Assembly (NCBI GenBank): GCA_964537875.1
Contig: CAZIDN010000133.1
Location: 1-6,475 of the forward strand
DNA length: 6,475 nt
Origin: JAPKZH01 sp964537875
GTDB taxonomy: Bacteria; Acidobacteriota; Aminicenantia; Aminicenantales; UBA4085
Direction: 5' to 3'
How positions within the stretch are numbered: the stretch's first letter is position 1; each line of letters begins with the position of its first letter. A program made the position numbers and the translations under genes. Positions 1-5,837 of the stretch are shown here, piece by piece. Below the pieces are notes generated by a model. That model made no database searches, had not been told where the DNA came from, and saw only the letters and a program-made list of their open reading frames with translations.

Positions 1-111
1 ATTGTGAATGATACGAACGCCGTCTTTATCTTCAATCTTTTGAGCATAGGAAAATATAGAGAGAGATAAAAAGATTGTCAAAATACGGAAAATGATGTGG
101 ATTGTCTTCAT
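1..111 (-). CDS. Partial exported protein, N-terminus only
   Basis: The first 37 codons of a gene that starts at 111 and runs off the left edge. The start is supported by a strong ribosome binding site (GGGAGG, about 4 bases before the ATG). The product begins MKTIHIIFR and continues as a hydrophobic stretch to about residue 22. A likely signal peptidase I site follows FSYA-Q, so it is probably secreted. The mature start, ending in KDGVRIIHN, resembles the N-terminus of 6-bladed beta-propeller (NHL-like) exported proteins that I associate with Aminicenantes. That resemblance is recalled, not searched, and the diagnostic repeats lie outside the window. It lies downstream of the 104-codon gene on the same strand, separated by a REP-like hairpin that may loosen any cotranscription. 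A real exported-protein start is likely; its function is open. Confidence 0.75.
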   Translation of the reverse strand, partial: MKTIHIIFRILTIFLSLSIFSYAQKIEDKDGVRIIHN

Positions 112-125
112 AATTCCTCCCTGGT

Positions 126-196
126 AATCCGGGGTCAAACCTACTCGTTACGCATCTATCAGATCAGAAATCTGCGTAACGAGTAGGTTTGACCCC
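126..196. repeat. REP-like palindromic element, copy 1
   Basis: Two perfect 24-nt inverted arms (131-154 and 173-196) flank an 18-nt loop. The arms begin GGGGTCAAA and end TTACGCA. The left side is preceded by AATCC (126-130), which copy 2 shares and the right side lacks, so the element is directional. It sits 6 bases past the stop of the 104-codon gene and about 15 bases before the start codon of the partial gene. No T-tract follows on either strand, so it does not look like a standard intrinsic terminator, although it could stabilise or attenuate transcripts. The size and form fit REP/REPIN-type repeats mobilised by Y1 (REP-associated tyrosine) transposases; no such transposase gene lies in the window. 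Confidence 0.85.
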
Positions 197-202
197 ATTT
201 AT

Positions 203-517
203 TCAGCGGATCGTCGGCTTCGCCTTTTTTAGATCCTGGTCGAGGGGGATGTTGTAATAGTTCATCCCGTTGAACTCGTGTTTCTCCCAGCCTTTGGGAA
301 GCTGCTTGAGCTCGGGGAATGTCTGGGGAATTGTGACCGTGATTTTTTGCAGGCGGCTTTCCAGACTGGCGACCTTCTCTTTAAGCGCTGCCACCTGCTT
401 TTTCAATTCTTCAACCTGTTTAGCCAGATCTTCCTGCCTTGCGGGGAACGCCGCGCCCCAGGACAAGGCGATGGCCGATAAGCAGAGAATTCCGACCATC
501 CATTTCGTTTTATTCAT
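203..517 (-). CDS. Small exported coiled-coil protein, unknown function
   Basis: A 104-residue protein with a signal peptide (about residues 1-26: basic MNKTK, hydrophobic core, then SWGAAFPA). A short coiled coil follows at about residues 28-59, with L31, V35, L38, V42, L45, V49, L52 and L56 in strict 4-3 heptad spacing. A compact tail (residues 60-104) contains LPKGWEKHEFNGMNYYNIPL, where the aromatic residues and glycines suggest a small folded segment. The start is fixed by a strong ribosome binding site (AGGAGG, 5 bases upstream of the ATG). It begins 33 bases after the stop of the 618-codon gene on the same strand, so the two are probably cotranscribed. The coiled coil suggests a homo-oligomer or a partner of the upstream protein in the periplasm, but that is inference. 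I do not recognise a named family. Confidence 0.85.
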   Translation of the reverse strand: MNKTKWMVGILCLSAIALSWGAAFPARQEDLAKQVEELKKQVAALKEKVASLESRLQKITVTIPQTFPELKQLPKGWEKHEFNGMNYYNIPLDQDLKKAKPTIR

Positions 518-550
518 CCTTCCCTCCTTTTAAAATAAAAGCCGCAAATT

Positions 551-2407
551 TTATTTTATGATTTCGGGTTTTGTCTCCACGGTGAAGAATTTGTATTTGT
601 CGTAGGTCAGGTTGATCGCCATTTTTTCTACGGGGCCTCGAAAGTCGATCTCAGGATAAGCGGCATGGACCTTTGAACGCGAAGGAAACAGGACGCCGTT
701 TTTCTCGGTCCGATATTCGTGGGTCATCGTAAATATGGGCTTGATATTCAAAATGGCGCAATCGTCCAAGACGTCCTCGTATCCATCGATCGGCACGCCT
801 TCGATCTCGCTCTTGAGAATTTTATAACTCTCCTTATCGACCCAGATCTTGGCGGACCAGATCCCGTCTTCATTCCCAGATTTGGGCACGGCCTCGATGA
901 CAAAAGTCTTGTTCCCATGAACCTTCTCTTCGTCGATGATCCTGAAGTCGAACCGCGGCTGTCGGTCTTTTGCGAGGACCCGCAAGGGGGCCAGAAGAGA
1001 GCTCAGGCCGGAGAAGCGCCTCTCTTTCAAGAGCTTGTTCCGATCCGTATTCTTGCGGCCGTTCTCCTTCGAAATAATTCTCCGCTCCTCGACCGCCCCG
1101 GCTTTTCTGACGATCAGGTAGTCGCAGACAAAATCATTTCTTATGGTCAGTTGGGGATCCATGATTTGCTGCCGTCCGACGATTCTGGGTTGATCATTGG
1201 TCCATGCATTGTTAGCAAAATCATCGTTGACTTGACTGATTTTTGTGGTGGCCTTCGTCGTGGGCGCTACGGCCAGGACCATCCAATTGATGTTATTTAT
1301 TAAGTTATAATGCGTTTCTCTAATCGTCTCCTCGCAGATGAAATCCAACACCGCGCCGGCGAGCTTTTGGCAGTAATCTCCGCTTCGGTCAAGCGCCGTA
1401 CGCAATTCTTCCTGGGAGAAAGAACCGGATCCGGCGGGCGGCGTTTCGCTTCGTGGATTCTCTTGTCCATATGCCCGGGGATAGAAGTTGTATGAAAAAC
1501 GAAACGCCGCGGGGACGGGCTTTCCCTCGATGCGGATCGGCTCAAACGTCCACTGCCGGAACCCCTGGACCGCCGAATAATTGAGATAGGGATAAAGGGG
1601 CTTCTCGACATCGACCCGCCGGACAATCCCTTTCTCGTCGATCGTGATCCGCAGACCAATTTGGCCGCCGATAAGACGCCTCCTCAGCTCTTCGGGATAA
1701 GACGGCTGGACCTCGGTGACGGCCTTCGGTGCCGCAAAAAAATAGATTTGCCTGGGCTTTTTGTCTTTCTCCGGATCAGGCCTTTGTGCGCTCGGATCCC
1801 CGACCGTCAACAATACCATCATGAAGTGAGCCCGGCCTTCATAAGGCACGCCGACGATGACAAGATCTCCGACCTCGAGGACGAGCTCTTGGTCGACAAT
1901 GACCTCCTTGCCCCCCGATTTTTTGGTCTTGGAAATGACCGTGTGAAGGGCTGTCTGTTGCGAGGGAAGCTTTTTAAGCGAAAGGCTGATCCCATAGGAG
2001 GCCTCTTTGCCGATTATATCGAAGGGAAGATCGGGAGATTTTCTTTTCCCCGCTTCCTCGGGGCGAATCCTTCCATCCCACTGTCTATCATGGAGATCCT
2101 TTCCATCCCACCATTTATCGTGTAAAAACAGGTCTTCCACCGTCTGCAGACCGTAGAGATCCAAGAGGGCATTGATAGCGGCGAACGTCAACTCCCTTTC
2201 CGAGAGTGTCGCTTTATCTTTAAGGGTGGACAATTCAGGACGAGAAGATGTCGTAAGGACCTCGATTTTTGTCAGGCCGGGCTGGTCCTCCGTCCAAACT
2301 CCCTGAAAGAGGTGGACCTGGATGAGGATGCGCTCCGCGGCGAGTATCGACTGGGCGGCGAAAATAAGGCTCACGAATATGCCAAGCAAACGCCGCTTAT
2401 TTTTCAT
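551..2407 (-). CDS. Exported protein with TonB C-terminal domain and LolA-like C-terminal region
   Basis: A 618-residue protein with three regions behind a signal peptide (about 1-23, ending SILAA). Residues 24-205 form a beta-rich N-terminal region (ILIQVHLFQGVW near 27-38, EVGDLVIVGVPYEG near 178-191) that I cannot name. Residues 229-310 match a TonB C-terminal domain: PSYPEELRR at 235-243, then a strand pair with GQIGLRITIDEKGIV (248-262), then FRQWTFEP (283-290) and GKPVPA. Residues about 331-618 resemble the exported LolA/lipoprotein-sorting-like region common in Aminicenantes and Acidobacteria: SGDYCQKL and DFICEE give paired C346 and C358, then FVCDYLIVRK, GIWSAKIWVDKESYKILK (514-531) and YDKYKFFTVET (602-612). 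It lacks the N-terminal transmembrane anchor and Pro-rich linker of true TonB, so it is probably a periplasmic or outer-membrane-associated protein rather than an energy transducer. The ribosome binding site GAGGTG lies 7 bases before the ATG. A probable operon partner follows. Confidence 0.9.
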   Translation of the reverse strand: MKNKRRLLGIFVSLIFAAQSILAAERILIQVHLFQGVWTEDQPGLTKIEVLTTSSRPELSTLKDKATLSERELTFAAINALLDLYGLQTVEDLFLHDKWWDGKDLHDRQWDGRIRPEEAGKRKSPDLPFDIIGKEASYGISLSLKKLPSQQTALHTVISKTKKSGGKEVIVDQELVLEVGDLVIVGVPYEGRAHFMMVLLTVGDPSAQRPDPEKDKKPRQIYFFAAPKAVTEVQPSYPEELRRRLIGGQIGLRITIDEKGIVRRVDVEKPLYPYLNYSAVQGFRQWTFEPIRIEGKPVPAAFRFSYNFYPRAYGQENPRSETPPAGSGSFSQEELRTALDRSGDYCQKLAGAVLDFICEETIRETHYNLINNINWMVLAVAPTTKATTKISQVNDDFANNAWTNDQPRIVGRQQIMDPQLTIRNDFVCDYLIVRKAGAVEERRIISKENGRKNTDRNKLLKERRFSGLSSLLAPLRVLAKDRQPRFDFRIIDEEKVHGNKTFVIEAVPKSGNEDGIWSAKIWVDKESYKILKSEIEGVPIDGYEDVLDDCAILNIKPIFTMTHEYRTEKNGVLFPSRSKVHAAYPEIDFRGPVEKMAINLTYDKYKFFTVETKPEIIK

Positions 2408-2441
2408 CCCACTTCACCTCTAATTCAAATTTCTTTATCTG

Positions 2442-2513
2442 AATCCGGGGTCAAAGCTACTCTTTACGCACAATTCTCCGGGGGGAGCATGCGTAAAGAG
2501 TAGCTTTGACCCC
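2442..2513. repeat. REP-like palindromic element, copy 2
   Basis: This is the same family as the element at 126-196. Perfect 24-nt arms (2447-2470 and 2490-2513) enclose a 19-nt loop, with the shared AATCC on the left (2442-2446). Pairing extends one more base (2446 with 2514). Arm positions 10 (C to G) and 17 (G to T) differ from copy 1, and both arms carry the compensating change. It lies in the 5' leader of the TonB-C gene, ending 35 bases before its start codon, where a hairpin of this strength could affect translation or mRNA stability. No T-tract is present. Confidence 0.85.
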
Positions 2514-2537
2514 GACTGTTTTGTCTTTTATCCACAT
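2457..2537 (-). CDS. Possible 26-residue leader or remnant ORF reading into the REP element
   Basis: An ATG at 2537 is preceded by a near-ideal ribosome binding site (GGCGGAGG, then AAAGAG). The frame reads MWIKDKTVGV and then runs through the REP-like hairpin, ending in RIVRKE and a TAG at 2459-2457. Only the first eight codons lie outside the repeat. It may be a leader peptide for the TonB-C gene, the stranded start of a gene broken by the repeat, or an accident. The ribosome binding site is better than that of many real genes, but the peptide has no recognisable features. Confidence 0.25.
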   Translation of the reverse strand: MWIKDKTVGVKATLYACSPRRIVRKE

Positions 2538-2560
2538 CTCTTTCCTCCGCCAGGAAGTAA

Positions 2561-2568
2561 GATTTATT
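2561..2568. repeat. Left 8-bp target-site duplication (GATTTATT)
   Basis: GATTTATT immediately precedes the left terminal inverted repeat of the foldback element at 2569. An identical copy follows the right terminus at 2863-2870. The bases just outside the match differ. Confidence 0.8.
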
Positions 2569-2862
2569 GGTTCTCTTCCATTTCGTGTGGGTAGAAAAGA
2601 GAAACGATCCGGAGAAGGCCGAAGCGACCATGGAGGGTTTAGCCTTCCCGAGTCCTCCTTCGAGGGCAGCCGGCTCGGAAGAAGCCGGCCGGCGAAGTTG
2701 TCTGAGCTTCCCGGCGAACGTCCGTAAAATCAAGGCCGGGAAGCGAGTTCTTCGCCGCCGAGAAGGAGGGCTCGGGAACGGCGTGAAAAACCCGGATGGG
2801 GAGCGAGGCCGTTTCCGGATCGTTTCCCATACAATTTTCCCCATACGAAATGGAAGAGAACC
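2569..2862. mobile_element. 294-bp non-autonomous foldback (MITE-like) element
   Basis: Terminal inverted repeats of 23 nt match at 22 positions: 2569-2591 against the reverse complement of 2840-2862, with the first 18 (GGTTCTCTTCCATTTCGT) identical. The pairing continues inward with gaps. GAAACGATCCGGA at 2601-2613 pairs perfectly with 2814-2826. TTCCCGAG-T/C-CCTCCTTC at 2645-2661 pairs with 2762-2778 at 16 of 17 positions. The centre is a 10-bp perfect hairpin, GCTTCCCGGC (2706-2715) with GCCGGGAAGC (2735-2744). A local hairpin, GCCGGCT with AGCCGGC, lies at 2669-2689. The element is bounded exactly by an 8-bp direct duplication, GATTTATT. No transposase is encoded, so it would need one in trans. 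Several IS families make 8-bp duplications, and I cannot assign the parent. Confidence 0.88.
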
Positions 2863-2870
2863 GATTTATT
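2863..2870. repeat. Right 8-bp target-site duplication containing a stop codon
   Basis: A second GATTTATT directly follows the right terminus of the foldback element. Bases 2866-2868 of this copy, read on the minus strand, are the TAA stop of the 720-codon VWFA gene, so the insertion falls exactly at the gene's end and leaves the protein intact. Confidence 0.8.
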
Positions 2871-5028
2871 TTATGGTCAAATTCGCCCTTGCATAGGAAA
2901 CGTACTTCGTCCCCGCTGCCTCGGCATGAAGATAGAGCAGATATTTTCCCGGTGGGATATTATTCAGCAACAGTTCGAGGAACTGGGCTTCGCCGCTCTC
3001 TTTCCGGACCCTGTCCAAAATGGAACCGGCCAGGGGAATTCTCTCGCCCGACGTGGAATTGACGAGATCAGCCGTCATGACGATCTCCGGCAGGACAAGG
3101 CCTGTGATCGAGCAGGGGACAACGGCGAAAAGCTTGGTCGTTCCCTTGGGCGCCTCCCCGATAAGAGGCGAGTATTGGGCCCGGTCGTAGGGATACATAT
3201 TTTTCCAGGCCGTGATTTCACTCTTTTTTGTCGCCACCGGTTCTAGATACGCGAAGTTGCTCTCGGAGACGAGCAGAAGAGGAGAATGCAGGCTTAAGCC
3301 GAAAGACGCTTTCTTGGCAACGCTGGCCCAGGCCGTTCCAATAGCTGCATTTCCGGTATTCAGGTCCCTTAGGACAAAGCGGCATTTGTATCGGCCCGGC
3401 TGAAGCGATGCTGCGGACGTATAAAAAACGTCCACTCCCCGGTATTTTGTAAGGTCGGCCTCGGTTCTTTGGAGGCTGACAAGATTTTCTTCCTCGTCGA
3501 ACACGAGCGAAACAAGCTCAACCCTTTTACCCAAAAACTTTTCAACCGTTTCAGGGGGGATTTTTGAGAGCACTTGAAGACGGGTCTTGTCTCCGGCGGC
3601 GTAAGACAGGGCGGCGACAGGGAATCTCTGGGGTGTCTGTAACAGAGGTCGTTCGGTCAGAGCCAGGTCAAACAAATGGAGTTGTTTCTCCAGATCCGAA
3701 TACTCGCGGAACGGCTTCGGGTTGAAGTACCCGGCTTGGGCGCGGACTTCGCACCCTTTCCGCTTGACCTCGACTTTGATCTCGTGATAACGGCCGTCCC
3801 ATTGCTCGTTGATATAATAGCCTAGGACGTAGTAGGAGCTGGTGAGGTTCTGCACCTGTTCCAGATTTTCTCGGTATTTTCTGATATTGGAGTAATAATT
3901 CCCACCCGTCGTGTTGGAAAGCCTTTGGAGGGAATAGCCGCCCGTGATTTTATCATCCTTGAAGATGAGCTGGTTCGTCTGTGAAACGCCGCCGCTCGTG
4001 AATATGTCGCGAGTACGGCCCACTCCGAAGGTCTGCTCATCGTAAGCAAAAAGGGATGGGACCATGGCGGCTTCGCGCGTGTCGAAGGTATGAATAGCAC
4101 AGTTGGCCGAGTTCAGCTCTTTGAGCATCTCCTCGTATTGCGTACGCAAAACATAGTCTCCCGCATCGAACTTGGACCGGCCGCCAGAGGCACTCCCTTG
4201 AGGGGTACCGGCCTGATTACCATAGAGCAAAGAGCTGGCAATGCCCGCGGAAAAAAGGATAAAGTGTTTTTGCCCCGGAATGGTGCGGAAGGCCTTGGCA
4301 AGAGTCGTCATCTTGAGGATGAAATTCTGGGCCAGGTTTTTAGACTCCTGCCGCCGCCAATCGAAGGTCGGGGAGCTGCCCTCTGTGGCCCCTCGCCAAT
4401 ATTCTTCCTCGATGTCCTCAGCGCGCCCCGCGATGGCTTTTGCGTCCAAAGCCTCCACGGCCTCCCGGACTTTTTGATGGCTGGTCGTCATGTATTCGTG
4501 AATGGAGAGCCCTTTCAACATCGAATAAGAAAGCAATCCCACTTGGTCATCCGGCATGATCTCCGTGTCGATAAAATGCAGGGCGGCTTCTTTCGACTTA
4601 TTGACGCCCTGCTGGTTGTTGAAGGCGAAGTCAAGGAGAAGGAAGAATTTGCGGGTGATGGCCGGGATGACCTGGTCGGGGGGAGGAAGAGTGGTTGGGA
4701 CGATCTTTTCTTCGGCCGGCTGGGGCTCGGCCTTGACCGGTGGCCGGTTCAGAATGTGCTTCTCGAAATCCGTAATTTCCTTCCTCTGGCCGTTGTCGTA
4801 AACGATGAAATCCGATTTTTGGAGGTCCTGAACCGGCTTGCCCTTTTTATCCGTGACATAGACCTGTACCAATTTCAATGTAACCGAAACTTCGTGCTGG
4901 AGGGGCTTCTGGAACTGGACCGCTTCCTGGGAAGCTGAGTCTAGTCGAAAGGTCAGCCCCGCGATAAGGCACAGGGCGGCAAAAAGAAGAAGAAAAAAGA
5001 GTCTCTTAATGTTCATTCTGACAATCAT
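2866..5028 (-). CDS. Exported VWFA-related Acidobacterial domain protein
   Basis: A 720-residue protein with a signal peptide (basic MNIKR at 5-9, hydrophobic to about residue 25). Residues 47-90 form the N-terminal strand set typical of the TIGR03436 family (VSVTLKLVQVYVTDKKGKPV, then DFIVYDNGQRKEITDF). A Pro-rich linker (95-120) leads to a von Willebrand A fold at about 126-400 (KFFLLLDFAFNN, VGLLSYSML, KHFILFSAGI, CAIHTFDTR, LSNTTGGNYY). The family's closing motif follows: SSYYVLGYY, then DGRYHEIKVEVKRKGCEVRAQAGYF (411-435). The last 280 residues are probably beta-sandwich and end in ANLTIK. The metal-site motif DxSxS reads D133-F-A-F-N, so both serines are missing. It is probably a periplasmic or surface binding protein of unknown partner. 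The start is uncertain: the ATG at 5016 (residue 5) has a weak upstream GGATGA and gives a more typical signal peptide. Confidence 0.92.
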   Translation of the reverse strand: MIVRMNIKRLFFLLLFAALCLIAGLTFRLDSASQEAVQFQKPLQHEVSVTLKLVQVYVTDKKGKPVQDLQKSDFIVYDNGQRKEITDFEKHILNRPPVKAEPQPAEEKIVPTTLPPPDQVIPAITRKFFLLLDFAFNNQQGVNKSKEAALHFIDTEIMPDDQVGLLSYSMLKGLSIHEYMTTSHQKVREAVEALDAKAIAGRAEDIEEEYWRGATEGSSPTFDWRRQESKNLAQNFILKMTTLAKAFRTIPGQKHFILFSAGIASSLLYGNQAGTPQGSASGGRSKFDAGDYVLRTQYEEMLKELNSANCAIHTFDTREAAMVPSLFAYDEQTFGVGRTRDIFTSGGVSQTNQLIFKDDKITGGYSLQRLSNTTGGNYYSNIRKYRENLEQVQNLTSSYYVLGYYINEQWDGRYHEIKVEVKRKGCEVRAQAGYFNPKPFREYSDLEKQLHLFDLALTERPLLQTPQRFPVAALSYAAGDKTRLQVLSKIPPETVEKFLGKRVELVSLVFDEEENLVSLQRTEADLTKYRGVDVFYTSAASLQPGRYKCRFVLRDLNTGNAAIGTAWASVAKKASFGLSLHSPLLLVSESNFAYLEPVATKKSEITAWKNMYPYDRAQYSPLIGEAPKGTTKLFAVVPCSITGLVLPEIVMTADLVNSTSGERIPLAGSILDRVRKESGEAQFLELLLNNIPPGKYLLYLHAEAAGTKYVSYARANLTIK

Positions 5029-5049
5029 CCATGAAGCCCGTTTTTTCTC

Positions 5050-5135
5050 TTATTAAGGAGAGCGATAAATATCTTGCATTGGTTCTTGGGCAAAAATAGT
5101 GGTGCACGCAATCAATTTATCGCTCTTTGTAATAA
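5050..5135. repeat. 86-bp imperfect inverted repeat upstream of the VWFA gene
   Basis: Arms of 28 nt (5050-5077 and 5108-5135) match at 22 positions around a 30-nt loop. The core AGAGCGATAAAT (5059-5070) pairs perfectly with 5115-5126. TTATTA/TAATAA lies outside it and TTGC/GCAA inside. The nearer edge is about 22 bases from the VWFA start codon, so it would fall in that gene's 5' leader or promoter. It could be a folded leader, an operator or a miniature element. No T-tract follows on the minus strand and no clear flanking duplication was found. Confidence 0.6.
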
Positions 5136-5258
5136 TACGAATATGTTTACCTGCGTGTTTATTCCTAAAGAAACCTCATAAAACCCCTGCTTTCCCTATC
5201 ATTATGCCACCTGTTCAATTATAACCCTAACAGATATATATGCATATATCGTTGTAAT

Positions 5259-5427
5259 CCCGTCATGGCCAGCGACCGCAGGGAGCGTGGCAATCTGACC
5301 CAAAGGGTCATTCGGGCAAAGAGAGGAATCTCTTCCTTTCGCGCAATCGGCATGAAATATCCACGGTGCAAAGTGCCTCGCAACGACTGCGTCGGATCGC
5401 CACATCGCTTCGCTCCTCGAGATGACA
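5259..5427. repeat. Composite palindromic repeat (GTCATTGCGAG type)
   Basis: The ends are imperfect inverted copies of a widely seen genomic repeat pattern. The left end reads CCGTCATGGCCAGCGACC, then GCGTGGCAATC (5260-5295). The reverse complement of the right end reads GTCATCTCGAGGAGCGAAG, then TGTGGCGATCC (5395-5426). Inside are two small perfect hairpins: TGACCC-AAA-GGGTCA (5296-5310) and AAGAGA-GGAA-TCTCTT (5319-5334), the latter with a GNRA-type loop. A further CGTTGCGAGG segment appears on the minus strand near 5376-5385. It produces spurious minus-strand reading frames. No target duplication is evident, so this is probably an old intergenic repeat. Confidence 0.7.
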
Positions 5428-5595
5428 TTTTTTGTGCATTTCCATAAGTGCGTGCGAAAGTTACTCCGTACGTCAATTTAGCCCAAACGAACACCTTAAA
5501 AAACCGCAGCATAAAATGTGCCAAAAGTTTATCGGAGTCTTAAGGCGGAAATTGTTTTAGAATCTGATAGTTATGTCTGATTCTGAGGACAGCTG

Positions 5596-5623
5596 ATTGT
5601 TTTTTCCTAAATCGAATTGTCAA
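5596..5623 (-). promoter_or_regulatory. Weak promoter candidate, minus strand
   Basis: A perfect TTGACA (5623-5618) is followed, after 16 bases, by AACAAT (5601-5596), which matches TATAAT at four of six positions. A hyphenated dyad (AGAATC at 5559-5564 with GATTCT at 5579-5584) begins just past the expected transcription start. The nearest gene downstream on this strand, the VWFA gene, starts about 570 bases away beyond two repeats, so the assignment is speculative. Confidence 0.25.
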
Positions 5624-5837
5624 GAAAATTATCATATCCGATTGAGGCCACCCGCATCATTAGAATGAATTCCCCTTTACCCCTCTATGATAAAATAAGA
5701 TCAAAGGCGGACTCCCTAGAAATTAGCCTCGCAACTTCAAGGCCTGCAACAAATCTCCTATTTTAATCGTTCGCAGGTGATCCTTCGGCGGATAAGAAAT
5801 TTATAATGATTTTTTTAGGTGAGATAAATGCTGCTGC

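Larger units (their letters stand above)
2408..2865. other. Intergenic region filled by repeats
   Basis: This 458-base gap between the VWFA gene and the TonB-C gene is mostly two unrelated palindromic elements (2442-2513 and 2569-2862). They are separated by about 55 bases that hold a strong ribosome binding site and a mini-ORF. Reading frames crossing the gap give low-complexity Arg/Ser/Pro-rich products typical of translated repeats. No convincing promoter for the TonB-C gene was found between 2442 and 2407. Confidence 0.7.
5029..5837. other. Long gene-free region with repeats
   Basis: This is about 810 bases between the VWFA gene and the toxin gene. It holds an 86-bp inverted repeat (5050-5135), a 169-bp composite repeat (5259-5427) and a weak minus-strand promoter candidate (5596-5623). 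The rest (5136-5258 and 5428-5837) is AT-rich, with stops in all frames and no coding or RNA gene that I can support. The only open reading here longer than a few dozen codons is produced by the composite repeat. Confidence 0.6.

Noticed and set aside
126..196. REP-like hairpin as a rho-independent terminator for the 104-codon gene
   Set aside because: The stem is strong, but no run of T follows on the transcribed strand, and an identical type of hairpin lies in a 5' leader elsewhere in the window.
719..1303. 194-codon plus-strand open frame inside the TonB-C gene
   Set aside because: It lies antisense to a well-supported coding gene with signal peptide and recognisable domains, and its product shows no family features.
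126..2513. CRISPR or attC-like array formed by the repeated hairpins
   Set aside because: There are only two copies, 2.3 kb apart, with no regular spacers, no cas genes and no integrase.
2464..2844. 126-codon minus-strand frame across the foldback element
   Set aside because: The product is Arg/Ser/Pro-rich low-complexity sequence translated from a palindromic element and part of a REP hairpin.
4090..4938. 282-codon plus-strand open frame inside the VWFA gene
   Set aside because: It is the antisense shadow of a GC-rich coding region, with no ribosome binding site or recognisable motifs; the minus-strand frame carries clear family motifs.
5219..5524. 101-codon minus-strand frame
   Set aside because: Its middle is the translation of the composite palindromic repeat (SSRGAKRCGDP-type product), which is a common annotation artefact.
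5723..5800. Short minus-strand open segment reading YPPKDHLRTIKIGDLLQALK and ending in TAA
   Set aside because: It looks faintly protein-like and could be a degraded gene end, but 25 codons with no start and no recognised family are not enough to call a pseudogene.
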